From positions 1 to 40,880 of the forward strand of contig PNLY01000048.1 of NCBI GenBank assembly GCA_013823325.1: a DNA stretch of 40,880 nt. The letters are read 5' to 3'. The notes beneath the pieces were generated by a model. It saw only the letters and a program-made list of their open reading frames with translations, did not search any database and was not told the DNA's origin. A program made the position numbers and the translations under genes. This DNA comes from Methylobacterium sp. (lineage in GTDB: Bacteria; Pseudomonadota; Alphaproteobacteria; Rhizobiales; Beijerinckiaceae). Numbering within the stretch: the stretch's first letter is position 1; each line of letters begins with the position of its first letter. Shown one piece after another: positions 33,269 through 40,880 of the stretch.

Positions 33269-34633
33269 ATGACGGAAATGCAGCCCGCCCGGACCTGCCT
33301 CGCCATCGTGCTGGCGGCGGGCGAGGGAACCCGGATGAAGTCGGCGCGGCCGAAGGTGTTGCACGAGGTGGCCGGCCGCTCGCTGCTCGGCCATGTCCTG
33401 GCCGCGGTGACGGCGGCCGGAGCCGATGCTCTCGCCGTGGTGATCGGCCCTGATCGGCCGGACGTCGCGGCCGAGGTCAAAAAGCATGCCCCGCACGCCG
33501 CGATCTTCGTCCAGAGCGAGCGCAAGGGCACGGCGCATGCGGTGCTGGCGGCTCGCGAGAGTCTCGCCGGCAAGCATGAGGACGTGCTGGTCGCGTTCGC
33601 TGACACGCCGCTGGTGCGGCCGGAGACCTTCGCCGGCCTGCGCAAGGCGCTGGATGGCGGCGTCGGCGTCGCGGCACTCGGTTTCGAGGCGCGCGATCCG
33701 GCGGGCTATGGCCGCTTCGTCACGCAGGACGGGGTGCTGCAGGAAATCGTCGAGCACAAGGATGCCGACGAGGCGACGCGCAAGATCACCCTGTGCAATG
33801 CCGGGCTTATGGCGCTCGCAGGCAGCAAGGCGCTCGCCATTCTCGACGCGATCGGCTGCGCCAATGCGCAGAACGAATATTACCTGACCGACGCCGTCGC
33901 GGTGGCACGCGCGCAGGGCCTGAAGGCGGTCGCCCGGGTCGCGCCCGAGGCCGAGGTTCAGGGTGTCAACGACCGGGCCCAGCTTGCTGCGGTCGAAGCC
34001 GATTTCCAGCGCCGCAAGCGGCTGGAGGTGATGCTGGCTGGCGCCACGCTGGTCGCGCCAGAGACCGTGTTCTTCAGCCATGACACCGTGATCGGCCGCG
34101 ATGTCCTGATCGAGCCCAGTGTCGTCTTCGGCCCAGGGGTCACGGTCGCCGACAATGCCGTCATCCATGCCTTCTCGCATCTGGAAGGGGCAAGCGTCGG
34201 GCCTAGCGTCTCGATCGGTCCCTATGCCCGCCTGCGCCCCGGTGCCGAGCTGGCGAAGGGCGCCCGCGTCGGCAACTTCGTCGAGATCAAGGCGGCGGCG
34301 ATCGGCGAAGGCGCCAAGATCAACCATCTGACCTATATCGGCGATGCCGAGATCGGCGCGAACGCCAATATCGGCGCCGGCACGATCACCTGCAACTATG
34401 ACGGCTTCTTCAAGGCGAAGACGATTGTCGGGGAGGGCGCCTTCGTCGGCTCCAATTCGGCGCTGGTCGCGCCGGTGACGATCGGGGCGGGCGCCTATGT
34501 CGGCTCGGGCTCGGTCATCACCCGCGACGTCAAGCCGGACGCCCTCGCCGTCGCCCGCGGCCGGCAGATGGAGCGCGAGGGCTGGGCTTCGGCCTTCAGG
34601 GCGGCCGCCCAGGCCCGAAAGGCCCGGCAATAG
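33269..34633 (+). CDS. glmU: Bifunctional GlcNAc-1-P uridyltransferase / glucosamine-1-P acetyltransferase GlmU
   Basis: Makes UDP-GlcNAc for peptidoglycan and lipopolysaccharide. 454 residues from the ATG at 33269 ([18 protein letters not shown]) with AGGA 7 bases upstream; an in-frame ATG at 33248 has no ribosome binding site. The N-terminal uridyltransferase has [22 protein letters not shown] and [16 protein letters not shown], with [11 protein letters not shown] as the metal-binding Asp region and [12 protein letters not shown]. The C-terminal left-handed beta-helix starts near residue 250. It includes [33 protein letters not shown] and [19 protein letters not shown] with the acetyltransferase site. 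glmS follows after 108 bases, so both steps of amino-sugar supply lie together. Confidence 0.97.
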   Translation: MTEMQPARTCLAIVLAAGEGTRMKSARPKVLHEVAGRSLLGHVLAAVTAAGADALAVVIGPDRPDVAAEVKKHAPHAAIFVQSERKGTAHAVLAARESLAGKHEDVLVAFADTPLVRPETFAGLRKALDGGVGVAALGFEARDPAGYGRFVTQDGVLQEIVEHKDADEATRKITLCNAGLMALAGSKALAILDAIGCANAQNEYYLTDAVAVARAQGLKAVARVAPEAEVQGVNDRAQLAAVEADFQRRKRLEVMLAGATLVAPETVFFSHDTVIGRDVLIEPSVVFGPGVTVADNAVIHAFSHLEGASVGPSVSIGPYARLRPGAELAKGARVGNFVEIKAAAIGEGAKINHLTYIGDAEIGANANIGAGTITCNYDGFFKAKTIVGEGAFVGSNSALVAPVTIGAGAYVGSGSVITRDVKPDALAVARGRQMEREGWASAFRAAAQARKARQ

Positions 34634-34741
34634 CCGATTTGCAAGGCATTTCGTTCACAGTTCGACATTCAACGTGATTTCGCATTTGCCGGCTCGCGGC
34701 TTATTGCGATGCGCATCGACATCAACGGATGAGGCACATCC

Positions 34742-36568
34742 ATGTGCGGGATCGTGGGCATTCTCGGCAAGCAGGCCGTCGCCGGCCAGGTCGTCGAGGC
34801 GCTGCGGCGGCTCGAATATCGCGGCTATGATTCGGCCGGCGTCGCGACGCTCGAAGGCGGCCGGCTCAGCCGCCGCCGCGCCGAGGGCAAGCTCAAGAAT
34901 CTCGAAGTGCGCCTCTCCAACGAGCCGCTCGAGGGCCTGATCGGCATCGGCCACACCCGCTGGGCGACGCATGGCAAGCCGACCGAGAGCAATGCCCATC
35001 CGCACGCCACCGAGAAGCTGGCGGTCGTCCATAACGGCATCATCGAGAACTTCCGCGAGCTCAAGGCCGAACTCGAGGCCGACGGGCATATCTTCGCCAG
35101 CGAGACCGACACCGAGGTCGTCGCCCACCTCGTCACCCGCGAGCTCGATCGCGGCAAGGACCCGGTCGCGGCGGTCGGGGCCGCGCTGCCCCGTCTGCGC
35201 GGCGCTTTCGCGCTTGCCTTCCTGTTCGAGGGTCAGGAGGACCTGCTGATCGGGGCGCGCAAGGGCTCGCCGCTCGCGGTCGGCATCGGCGATGGCGAGA
35301 TGTATCTCGGCTCCGACGCGCTGGCCTTGGCGCCGTTCACCAACCTGATCGCCTATCTCGACGAGGGCGACTGGGTGGTGCTGAACCGCAAGGGCGCGAC
35401 CTTCTACGACGCCGACGGGACCCAGGTCGATCGCCGCGCCCAGCGCGTCGCGGCCGGCGCCTTCCTGGTGGAGAAGGGCAATCACCACCATTTCATGGCC
35501 AAGGAAATCTACGAGCAGCCGGAAGTGGTCGGCCACACGCTGACGCACTACATCGACATGGCGAATGGCGTGACCCGGCTGCCTTTCGAGACGCCGTTCG
35601 ACTGGAAGAGCCTGTCCCGCCTCTCGGTTTCCGCCTGCGGCACGGCCTATTATGCCGGCCTCACCGCCAAATACTGGTTCGAGAAGCTGGCCCGCCTGCC
35701 AGTCGAGATCGATGTCGCCTCGGAGTTCCGCTATCGCGAGGCGCCGCTGCCCGCGAACGGGCTGGCGCTTTTCGTCTCCCAGTCGGGCGAGACGGCCGAC
35801 ACGCTCGCCTGCCTGCGCTACGCCCGCCAGGAAGGCCAGCACATCATGTCGGTGGTCAACGTGCCGACCTCGACGATCGCCCGCGAGAGCGATGTCGTCG
35901 CCCCGACGCTGGCTGGTCCGGAGATCGGGGTCGCCTCGACCAAGGCCTTCACCTGCCAGCTGACTGCGCTCGCCGGCCTCGCCATCGCCGCCGCCCGTGC
36001 CCGTGGCACGCTCTCGGCCGAGCAGGAAGCGCGTTATGTCCAGGAACTGATCGCGCTGCCCGGGCTGATGGCTCAGGCGCTGACGCTGGAGCCTGAGATC
36101 GAGAAGCTCGCCCGCAAGCTCTCCAGGGCGCGCGACGTACTCTATCTCGGCCGCGGCACGGCGTTCCCGCTGGCGCTGGAAGGCGCGCTGAAGCTCAAGG
36201 AAATCAGCTATATCCACGCCGAAGGTTATCCCGCGGGCGAGCTCAAGCATGGCCCGATCGCGCTGATCGACGAGGACATGCCGGTCGTGGTAATCGCGCC
36301 GCACGATGCGCTCTTCGAGAAGACGGCTTCGAACATGCAGGAGGTCGCGGCGCGCGGCGGCCGGATCATCCTGATCACCGACGCCAAGGGAGCGGCCGAA
36401 GCCGGGATCGTACCGGAGGCGACGATCATCATGCCGGAGATGGATCCGCTGTTCGCGCCGATCGTCTATGCGGTGCCGATCCAGATGATCGCCTATCAGA
36501 CGGCCGTCTTCATGGGCAAGGACGTCGACCAGCCGCGCAACCTGGCGAAGTCGGTCACCGTCGAGTGA
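34742..36568 (+). CDS. glmS: Glutamine-fructose-6-phosphate aminotransferase (isomerizing) GlmS
   Basis: Makes glucosamine 6-phosphate from fructose 6-phosphate and glutamine, the first step toward UDP-GlcNAc. 608 residues. Nucleophile Cys2 in MCGIVGILG; the glutaminase domain continues with RLEYRGYDSAGVA, GHTRWATHGKPTESNAHPH and VVHNGIIENF. Two SIS sugar-isomerase domains follow (SACGTAYYAGLTAKYWFEKLARLPVEIDVASEFRYR and SQSGETADTLACLRYAR). The ending QPRNLAKSVTVE is conserved. GAGG lies 10 bases before the start. No glmS ribozyme is present in the 108-bp leader, as expected outside Gram-positives. The 3' end overlaps the convergent DUF454 gene by 14 bp. Confidence 0.98.
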   Translation: MCGIVGILGKQAVAGQVVEALRRLEYRGYDSAGVATLEGGRLSRRRAEGKLKNLEVRLSNEPLEGLIGIGHTRWATHGKPTESNAHPHATEKLAVVHNGIIENFRELKAELEADGHIFASETDTEVVAHLVTRELDRGKDPVAAVGAALPRLRGAFALAFLFEGQEDLLIGARKGSPLAVGIGDGEMYLGSDALALAPFTNLIAYLDEGDWVVLNRKGATFYDADGTQVDRRAQRVAAGAFLVEKGNHHHFMAKEIYEQPEVVGHTLTHYIDMANGVTRLPFETPFDWKSLSRLSVSACGTAYYAGLTAKYWFEKLARLPVEIDVASEFRYREAPLPANGLALFVSQSGETADTLACLRYARQEGQHIMSVVNVPTSTIARESDVVAPTLAGPEIGVASTKAFTCQLTALAGLAIAAARARGTLSAEQEARYVQELIALPGLMAQALTLEPEIEKLARKLSRARDVLYLGRGTAFPLALEGALKLKEISYIHAEGYPAGELKHGPIALIDEDMPVVVIAPHDALFEKTASNMQEVAARGGRIILITDAKGAAEAGIVPEATIIMPEMDPLFAPIVYAVPIQMIAYQTAVFMGKDVDQPRNLAKSVTVE

Positions 36569-36965
36569 TCTGCTTTTCGGCTGGCTCCGGCCGGCTTGCG
36601 ACATAGGTGCCGGCCGCGATCAGGCCGGCGCCGCTCATCCAGAGCGCAATCGGCGGCGCATCGGTCGCGGCCACGATGACGAAGCTCAGCAGCATCGAGC
36701 CGCAGGCGATGTATTTCGTCCGGCGCGCGATCGCGCCGGTCTCGCGCCAGCGCACGACCTCCGGGCCGAGCCGGGGGTGATTGACGAGCCAGCTTTCGAA
36801 GCGCGGCGAGGATCGCGAGAAGCACCAGGCGGCCGCGATCAGGAAGACCGTGCCGGGCATCACCGGCAAAATCAGCCCGATGATGCCGAGCAGCACGCAA
36901 AGCCAGCCGGCCGCGAGATAGAGCGGGCGATGCCAGCGCCGCTGGGGTCTGGATGGTTCGGACAC
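36555..36965 (-). CDS. DUF454 (YbaN-like) inner-membrane protein, GTG start
   Basis: 136 residues. Helices at about 15-45 (YLAAGWLCVLLGIIGLILPVMPGTVFLIAAAW) and 88-125 (two short helices). The conserved GLILPVMPGTVFLIAAAWCFSRSSPRFESWLVNHP and GPEVVRWRETGAIARRTK are the DUF454 signature. The start is GTG at 36965, with no strong ribosome binding site; the true start may be slightly different. No function is established for the family. It is divergent from the DUF502 gene and overlaps glmS tail to tail. Confidence 0.85.
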   Translation of the reverse strand: MSEPSRPQRRWHRPLYLAAGWLCVLLGIIGLILPVMPGTVFLIAAAWCFSRSSPRFESWLVNHPRLGPEVVRWRETGAIARRTKYIACGSMLLSFVIVAATDAPPIALWMSGAGLIAAGTYVASRPEPAEKQITRR

Positions 36966-37010
36966 GAGGCCTATCGACGAATCGGGGGGTAGCCAGCAGC
37001 CTGTGCTCGG

Positions 37011-37024
37011 CTATCGTTCGATAG
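37011..37024. promoter_or_regulatory. Short palindrome in the DUF454-DUF502 divergent region
   Basis: CTATCG (37011-37016) and CGATAG (37019-37024) are perfect inverted 6-bp arms around TT. CTATCGACGA also occurs at 36971-36980. It lies 46 bp upstream of the DUF454 start and 52 bp upstream of DUF502, where an operator for a divergent promoter would be. Weak evidence. Confidence 0.3.
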
Positions 37025-37075
37025 TGCGGCGCAATATGATCTGGCCGCAAGAGCGGATGGAGACCCGGATCGACG

Positions 37076-37768
37076 ATGACTAGCCGCACGCCCGATCCGC
37101 GCCTCGTCGTTCAGCCTGACCTGTTGCGGCCGACTTTCGGCACCAGGCTCAGGCGCTATTTCCTGACCGGGCTGGTTCTGGCGGCGCCGCTCGCCATCAC
37201 CGCTTCGGTGACCTGGTGGTTCGTCAACCTGGTCGACGGGCTGGTGAGACCCCTGGTGCCGGCCCAGTTCTGGCCTGAAAGCTATCTGCCATTTCCGGTG
37301 CCGGGCTTCGGCCTCGTCATCGCGCTGATCGGCCTCACCGTGATCGGCTTCTTCGCCGCGAACCTGGTCGGGCGCACATTGATCGGCGCCGGCGAGTCGC
37401 TCCTCAACCGGATGCCGGTGGTGCGCGGGCTCTACAAGGGGGTGAAGCAGATCTTCGAGACGATCTTCTCGCAATCCGGCACCTCCTTCCGCAAGGTCGG
37501 CATGGTGCAGTTCCCGCAGCCGGGCATGTGGTCGATCGTCTTCATAGCCCAGGAAGCGGCACCCGAGATCGCCGGCAAGCTGCCCGACGGCGACGAGCAG
37601 ATCGGCGTCTTCCTGCCCTGCACGCCGAACCCGACCACCGGCTTCTTCTTCTATCTGCCGCGGCGCGAGATCGTCGAATTGTCGATCTCGGTCGAGGACG
37701 GCGCCAAGCTGATCATGTCAGCCGGGCTGATCCAGCCCGGCGAGCCTTTGTCGGACGGGGCGAAATAG
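37076..37768 (+). CDS. DUF502 inner-membrane protein
   Basis: 230 residues with two membrane helices (about 30-55, FLTGLVLAAPLAITASVTWWFVNLV, and 77-100, GFGLVIALIGLTVIGFFAANLVG). A soluble domain follows with the DUF502 signature RMPVVRGLYKGVKQIFETIF, FRKVGMVQFPQPGMWSIVFIA and FLPCTPNPTTGFFFYLPRREIVELSISVEDGAKLIMSAG. Function unknown. DUF502 directly after glmS and before recG is a common order in Rhizobiales; here three extra genes intervene. Its stop and that of the AraC gene are 1 base apart. Confidence 0.9.
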   Translation: MTSRTPDPRLVVQPDLLRPTFGTRLRRYFLTGLVLAAPLAITASVTWWFVNLVDGLVRPLVPAQFWPESYLPFPVPGFGLVIALIGLTVIGFFAANLVGRTLIGAGESLLNRMPVVRGLYKGVKQIFETIFSQSGTSFRKVGMVQFPQPGMWSIVFIAQEAAPEIAGKLPDGDEQIGVFLPCTPNPTTGFFFYLPRREIVELSISVEDGAKLIMSAGLIQPGEPLSDGAK

Positions 37769-37769
37769 C

Positions 37770-38603
37770 TCAGCCCTTGAGCGGCACCCAGATCTCGACG
37801 ATGCCGTTGCCCGTCGCGCCGTCGAAGCGCTGGTCCATGCGCTCCAGCGTCACGCCCATTGCCGGCTCGCGGCCCGATTTCGGCAGCCAGTCGCGCCAGA
37901 TCGCCTCATAGGTCTGCTTGATGCCGGTGATATGGCCGTTGTGCTCGAAGACGGCGCAGAGCTGCTCGGGCACGCTCAGCCGGGCGAACTCGTCGGGCAG
38001 ATCACTGAAGGACGAGACCTCCGCGCCGGCGATGTAGTCGAAGGCGCCGACATCGTCGCAATTATAGCTCGCGCCGTAGGCGACATAGCCCTTCTGGCCG
38101 GGGATATGGCCGAAATGCTGAGCGATCCTTTGCCAGAGCAGCGGGATGCCCTGCGTGTTGTCGACCGAGAAATGGCCGCTGAATCCGGCGATCAGCATCG
38201 GCTTGCCGGTAACGAGGCGGGGTTCGGCAAGAGGGATTCGGGTTGCAGCATGCATGGACAGGGGCTCCACGAGAGCAAGGGAGGACAGGTTGCGCCTGGC
38301 GCGCAGCTCTTCCGGCGTGATGCCGAACTGCTCGCGAAAGGCGCGGGTGAAGGCCTCGTGAGAGCCATAGCCCCAGTCGAGCGCGACCTGGAGGATGTCG
38401 GGCGCACCATCAGCCAGTTGGCGTGCGGCTTCCGAGAGCCGGCGCTCGCGGACATAGCGCATCACCGAGCGGCCGGTCGCCACGCCGAAGGCGCGGCTGA
38501 GATGGAAGCGCGAGACGCCGCTGACCTCCGCGATCTCGTCGAGCGAGAGCTCGGAGGCGAAGCGGCTTTCGATGCACCAGAGGGCTTTCTTGATCGGATC
38601 CAT
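37770..38603 (-). CDS. AraC-family regulator with GyrI-like effector domain
   Basis: 277 residues, Rob-like order: two helix-turn-helix motifs first (about 6-104, LSLDEIAEVSGVSRFHLSRAFGVATGRSVMRYVRERRLSEAARQL and DILQVALDWGYGSHEAFTRAFREQFGITPEELR). A GyrI-like ligand-binding domain follows (about 122-277, GFSGHFSVDNTQGIPLLWQRIAQHF ... YEAIWRDWLPKSGREPAMGVTLERMDQRFDGATGNGIVEIWVPLKG). Such domains bind drug-like or hydrophobic cations, so it probably senses a small molecule. Its targets are unknown; it lies 68 bp downstream of the LysR gene on the same strand. Confidence 0.93.
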   Translation of the reverse strand: MDPIKKALWCIESRFASELSLDEIAEVSGVSRFHLSRAFGVATGRSVMRYVRERRLSEAARQLADGAPDILQVALDWGYGSHEAFTRAFREQFGITPEELRARRNLSSLALVEPLSMHAATRIPLAEPRLVTGKPMLIAGFSGHFSVDNTQGIPLLWQRIAQHFGHIPGQKGYVAYGASYNCDDVGAFDYIAGAEVSSFSDLPDEFARLSVPEQLCAVFEHNGHITGIKQTYEAIWRDWLPKSGREPAMGVTLERMDQRFDGATGNGIVEIWVPLKG

Positions 38604-38671
38604 GGCTCACTCACGAAACGCCGGCACCATGGCGGAGGCAAAATGCTCGCGCTTGATCGGGATTGCTGCTC

Positions 38672-39565
38672 TTACGAACGCGAGGCCTTGACGACATCGA
38701 GGAAGGCCCGCAGTGCCGGCGGAATGGCGCGGTGGCCGGGATAGTAGATCGCGACTCGCTCGGAAGAGGGCGTCCAAGCTGCCAGAACCTGGCGAAGACG
38801 TCCCTCGGCGAGCGCAGTTTCGGCAGCCGGGCTGGCGACATAGGCGATGCCTAGCCCTTTGATCGCGGCATCCACCATCAGTTCTTCGTCGTCGAGGATG
38901 AGCGACCCACTGGTCTCGACCGTCAACGCCTGCCCGGCCCGCTCGAACTCCCAGCGATAGAGTTTGCCGTTGGGGACGCGGTGGCCGATGCAGTGATGGC
39001 GTTGCAAATCGTCGGGCGTCGCCGGCTCGCCGGAGCGCTCGAGATAGGCCGGTGAGGCCACGCAGATGAAGCTGACCTCGCCTGCGAAGGGCACGGCGAT
39101 CATGTCCTTCGGAATCGAGTCGACCAGCCGGACGCCGGCATCGAAGCCAGCCGAGACGATGTCGACGAGCTTTCCCTCGACGACTAGGTCGACGACCACC
39201 TCGGGACAGCGCTCGGCCATCACCGGCAGGATGTCGCGCACGAGGATCGAAGCCCCCAGCCGCGGCGCATTGATCCGGACAGTACCTGTGACGTTGCCGC
39301 GGAAGGTGGCGATGCTGTCGAGTGCTTCGTCCAAAGAAGCGAGCGCCGGTTGAAGCCGGCCGAGCAGTTCGAAGCCGGCCTCGGTTGGCGAGACGCTGCG
39401 CGTCGTGCGGTTGAGCAGACGCACGCCCATGCGCTCTTCGAGGGCTCGCATTGCATGGCTCAAGGTGGAGGGCGCCGTGCCGAGCTCGTCCGCCGCGCGC
39501 CGGAAGCTGCGACGGCTCGCGACGGCGACGAAGGCGGTGAGGTCGTGGAGCGACGGGCGGACCAT
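38672..39565 (-). CDS. LysR family transcriptional regulator (divergent to RidA)
   Basis: 297 residues. Winged helix (about 5-64): LHDLTAFVAVASRRSFRRAADELGTAPSTLSHAMRALEERMGVRLLNRTTRSVSPTEAG. The PBP-like sensor domain begins GTVRINAPRLGASILVRDILPVMAERCPEVVVDLVVEGKLVDIVSAGFDAGVRL and includes DMIAVPFAGEVSFICVASPAYLERSGEP. The group resembles regulators annotated as DsdC/CrgA-like, with no known ligand. A divergent RidA gene 133 bp away is the most likely target. Confidence 0.93.
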   Translation of the reverse strand: MVRPSLHDLTAFVAVASRRSFRRAADELGTAPSTLSHAMRALEERMGVRLLNRTTRSVSPTEAGFELLGRLQPALASLDEALDSIATFRGNVTGTVRINAPRLGASILVRDILPVMAERCPEVVVDLVVEGKLVDIVSAGFDAGVRLVDSIPKDMIAVPFAGEVSFICVASPAYLERSGEPATPDDLQRHHCIGHRVPNGKLYRWEFERAGQALTVETSGSLILDDEELMVDAAIKGLGIAYVASPAAETALAEGRLRQVLAAWTPSSERVAIYYPGHRAIPPALRAFLDVVKASRS

Positions 39566-39698
39566 TGCTGGTGATTTTGCATTGGCTTATGCGGATTTCA
39601 ACGGCTAATCCAAACAATGGACGCCCGTTATCTCCTGTGAGTAACAGCGAAGCACGCGGATAGGTCGCCTGCGTTCGCAGCTCATGAAAGGAGCCGAC
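39566..39698. promoter_or_regulatory. Divergent lysR-ridA control region
   Basis: 133 bp with lower GC than its surroundings. GGATT (39593-39597) and AATCC (39607-39611) are inverted arms with a 9-base spacer, flanked by ATTGG and CCAA, compatible with a LysR-type T-N11-A site. This places a candidate operator 28 bp from the lysR start and about 88 bp from the RidA start. Weak without comparison to homologues. Confidence 0.4.
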
Positions 39699-40109
39699 AT
39701 GACCAAACGCGAAGCGATTTTTCCTGCCGACCGCCACGCGCTCTACGACGTCCATCAATATTCTGCCGCGATCCGGCATGGTGACCTGCTTTTCATCTCC
39801 GGGCAGGTCGGCAGCCGCGAGGACGGTTCCCCCGAACCGGTGTTCGAGGATCAGGTCCGGCGCGCTTTTGCCAATCTGCGCGCCGTGCTGGCGGCGGCCG
39901 GTGCGAGCTTCGACGACGTGATCGACGTCATCTCCTTCCACACCGATCCGCAGACGCAGTTCGAGAAGATGATGACGATCCGGGCCGAGGAGATCGGCGA
40001 GCCGCCCTATCCGACCTGGACCGCCGTCGGCGTGACCTGGCTCGCCGGCTTCGATTTCGAGCTCAAGGTGGTGGCGCGTATCCCGCCCAAGACGGCCGAA
40101 AACGCTTAG
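39699..40109 (+). CDS. RidA (YjgF/UK114) family protein
   Basis: 136 residues from the ATG at 39699, with AAAGGAG 6 bases upstream; an ATG at 39684 is less likely. The family removes reactive enamine/imine intermediates or acts on related substrates. Visible: YSAAIRHGDLLFISGQVG (RidA beta-strand signature), EDQVRRAFANLRAVLAAAGASFDDVIDVISFHTD and AEEIGEPPYPTWTAVGVTWLAGFDFELKVVARIP. The active-site Arg of archetypal RidA (in the R-x-x-V region near residue 105) is replaced, since TWTAVGVTWLAG has no Arg; so it belongs to another Rid subgroup (Rid4-7-like) and imine deaminase activity is uncertain. A terminator-like stem-loop follows. Confidence 0.9.
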   Translation: MTKREAIFPADRHALYDVHQYSAAIRHGDLLFISGQVGSREDGSPEPVFEDQVRRAFANLRAVLAAAGASFDDVIDVISFHTDPQTQFEKMMTIRAEEIGEPPYPTWTAVGVTWLAGFDFELKVVARIPPKTAENA

Positions 40110-40114
40110 TTCAC

Positions 40115-40141
40115 GCGGGCTGAATTGCTAGCTCAGCCCGC
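40115..40141. terminator. Bidirectional stem-loop between RidA and recG
   Basis: GCGGGCTGA (40115-40123) and TCAGCCCGC (40133-40141) form a perfect 9-bp stem with a 9-base loop, 5 bases after the RidA stop. The stop codon of recG (minus strand, TGA at 40135-40133) is inside the stem. There is only a weak T-rich tail, so termination strength is uncertain. Confidence 0.6.
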
Positions 40142-40880
40142 CCGCAGGAGGCGGATCGCGACGTCGCGCTCGAACAGATAGAGCAATGTCCGGATCGCCT
40201 GGCCGCGCGGGGTCTCCAGCTGTGGGTCGCGCTCGATCAGCAAGCGGGCATCGTCGCGCGCCGCCGCAAGCAGGTCGCCGTCGATCTCGGGCCGGGCGAT
40301 GCGCCAGTCGGGCGAGCCTGACTGGCGGGTGCCGAGCACCTCGCCTTCGCCGCGCAGGCGTAAGTCCTCTTCGGCGATGCGGAAGCCGTCCTCGCTCTCG
40401 CGCATGATGGTGAGGCGCGCTTCCGCCACCTGGCCGAGCGGGCCCTTATAGAGCAAGAGGCAGGTTGAGGCGGCGCTGCCGCGCCCGATCCGCCCGCGCA
40501 ATTGGTGGAGCTGAGCCAGGCCGAAACGCTCAGCATGCTCGATCACCATCACCGAGGCATTGGGCACGTCGACGCCGACCTCGATCACCGTGGTCGAGAC
40601 CAGCACCCGCGTCTGCCCGCCTGAGAAAGCGGCCATGGCGGCGTCCTTGTCGCGGCCCGGCATCTGGCCGTGCAGCAGGCCGACCTTGTCGCCGAAGATG
40701 CCTCGCAGCGCCTCGAAGCGCTCCTGTGCCGCCGCGACGTCGAGCGTGTCCGATTCCTGCACCAGCGGGCAGACCCAGTAGACCTGCGCGCCTGTGTCGA
40801 GCGCACGACCAACGGCGCCGACGACCTCGTCATAGCGCTCCAGCGAGATCGCCCGCGTGGTGATCGGCTTCCGGCCCGCC
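40133..40880 (-). CDS. recG: ATP-dependent DNA helicase RecG, C-terminal part (5' end outside window)
   Basis: Branch-migrating helicase that reverses stalled forks and processes Holliday junctions. About 249 codons are present. They begin GRKPITTRAISLERYDEVV in helicase domain 2 and include QVYWVCPLVQESDTLDV. GLLHGQMPGRDKDAAMAAF, VSTTVIEVGVDVPNASVMVIEHAERFGLAQLHQLRGRIGRG (motifs V and VI) and the RecG-specific GEGEVLGTRQSGSPDWRIA (TRG region) follow. The C-terminus ending RLLRAG is complete. The N-terminal wedge domain and Walker A/B motifs are outside. Convergent with the RidA gene. Confidence 0.96.
   Translation of the reverse strand, partial: AGRKPITTRAISLERYDEVVGAVGRALDTGAQVYWVCPLVQESDTLDVAAAQERFEALRGIFGDKVGLLHGQMPGRDKDAAMAAFSGGQTRVLVSTTVIEVGVDVPNASVMVIEHAERFGLAQLHQLRGRIGRGSAASTCLLLYKGPLGQVAEARLTIMRESEDGFRIAEEDLRLRGEGEVLGTRQSGSPDWRIARPEIDGDLLAAARDDARLLIERDPQLETPRGQAIRTLLYLFERDVAIRLLRAG

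Noticed and set aside
34661..34672. GTTC-like half-sites (GTTCACAGTTC) before glmS as a second SOS box
   Set aside because: The spacing between the two GTTC units is 3, not 7, so it does not fit the LexA box.
34634..34741. Possible glmS riboswitch/ribozyme before glmS
   Set aside because: Only 108 bases are available and no glmS ribozyme core was recognised; this ribozyme is known mainly from Gram-positive bacteria.
34655..36604. 649-codon minus-strand frame opposite glmS
   Set aside because: Antisense to intact GlmS; composition-driven.

Overview
The window is GC-rich chromosomal DNA of an alphaproteobacterium, most likely Hyphomicrobiales (Rhizobiales) and possibly close to Bosea. Support for this: the gene order gltX | comEC | lexA | moeA-moaC-trpC-trpD-trpG and trpE-ppiD | tpiA-secG-pyrG; a GAAC-N7-GAAC SOS box at lexA; and a long Rhizobiales-type intergenic palindrome. 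The genus is an inference from gene order and style. No tRNA, rRNA, CRISPR array, transposase or prophage gene was found. Both ends cut through genes: gltX at the left (3' part missing) and recG at the right (5' part missing).

Layout. (1) 1-7,872: housekeeping block with gltX, comEC, lexA with its own SOS promoter, and the tight operon trpG-trpD-trpC-moaC-moeA (tryptophan and molybdenum cofactor synthesis). (2) 7,873-18,541: an accessory segment between trpG and trpE. It holds a DoxX/SRPBCC/DUF1579 operon facing a MarR regulator with two operator-like sites, an ECF42-type sigma factor coupled to a DGPF/YCII protein, a 122-bp palindromic repeat, an aldo/keto reductase and MFS exporter facing a LysR regulator, and a three-gene ABC importer of the TrpXYZ-like family. 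(3) 18,542-25,177: housekeeping genes trpE, ppiD, tpiA, secG (with a good terminator) and pyrG. (4) 25,187-29,077: a GFA-type zinc protein, a DUF350-DUF1190-ATP-grasp cassette (YjfL-YjfM-YjfC type), a VOC protein and a tiny arginine-rich Tat-type protein with a ribosome binding site inside a hairpin. (5) 29,205-32,965: opgG-opgH for periplasmic glucans. (6) 33,269-37,768: glmU and glmS (UDP-GlcNAc and glucosamine-6-phosphate supply) plus DUF454 and DUF502 membrane proteins. (7) 37,770-40,109: a small regulatory island (AraC/GyrI-like, LysR, RidA). (8) recG.

How it fits together. Conserved core blocks are interrupted by regulator-plus-target modules, typically a regulator facing the operon it probably controls. 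Several gene junctions carry perfect inverted repeats; at two convergent pairs a TGA stop codon lies inside the stem. The parts least explained by known biology are the YjfLMC-type cassette, the sigma/DGPF/DoxX/SRPBCC/MarR neighbourhood, and the small Arg-rich exported protein. I found no clear evidence of a wholly new defence or mobile system.
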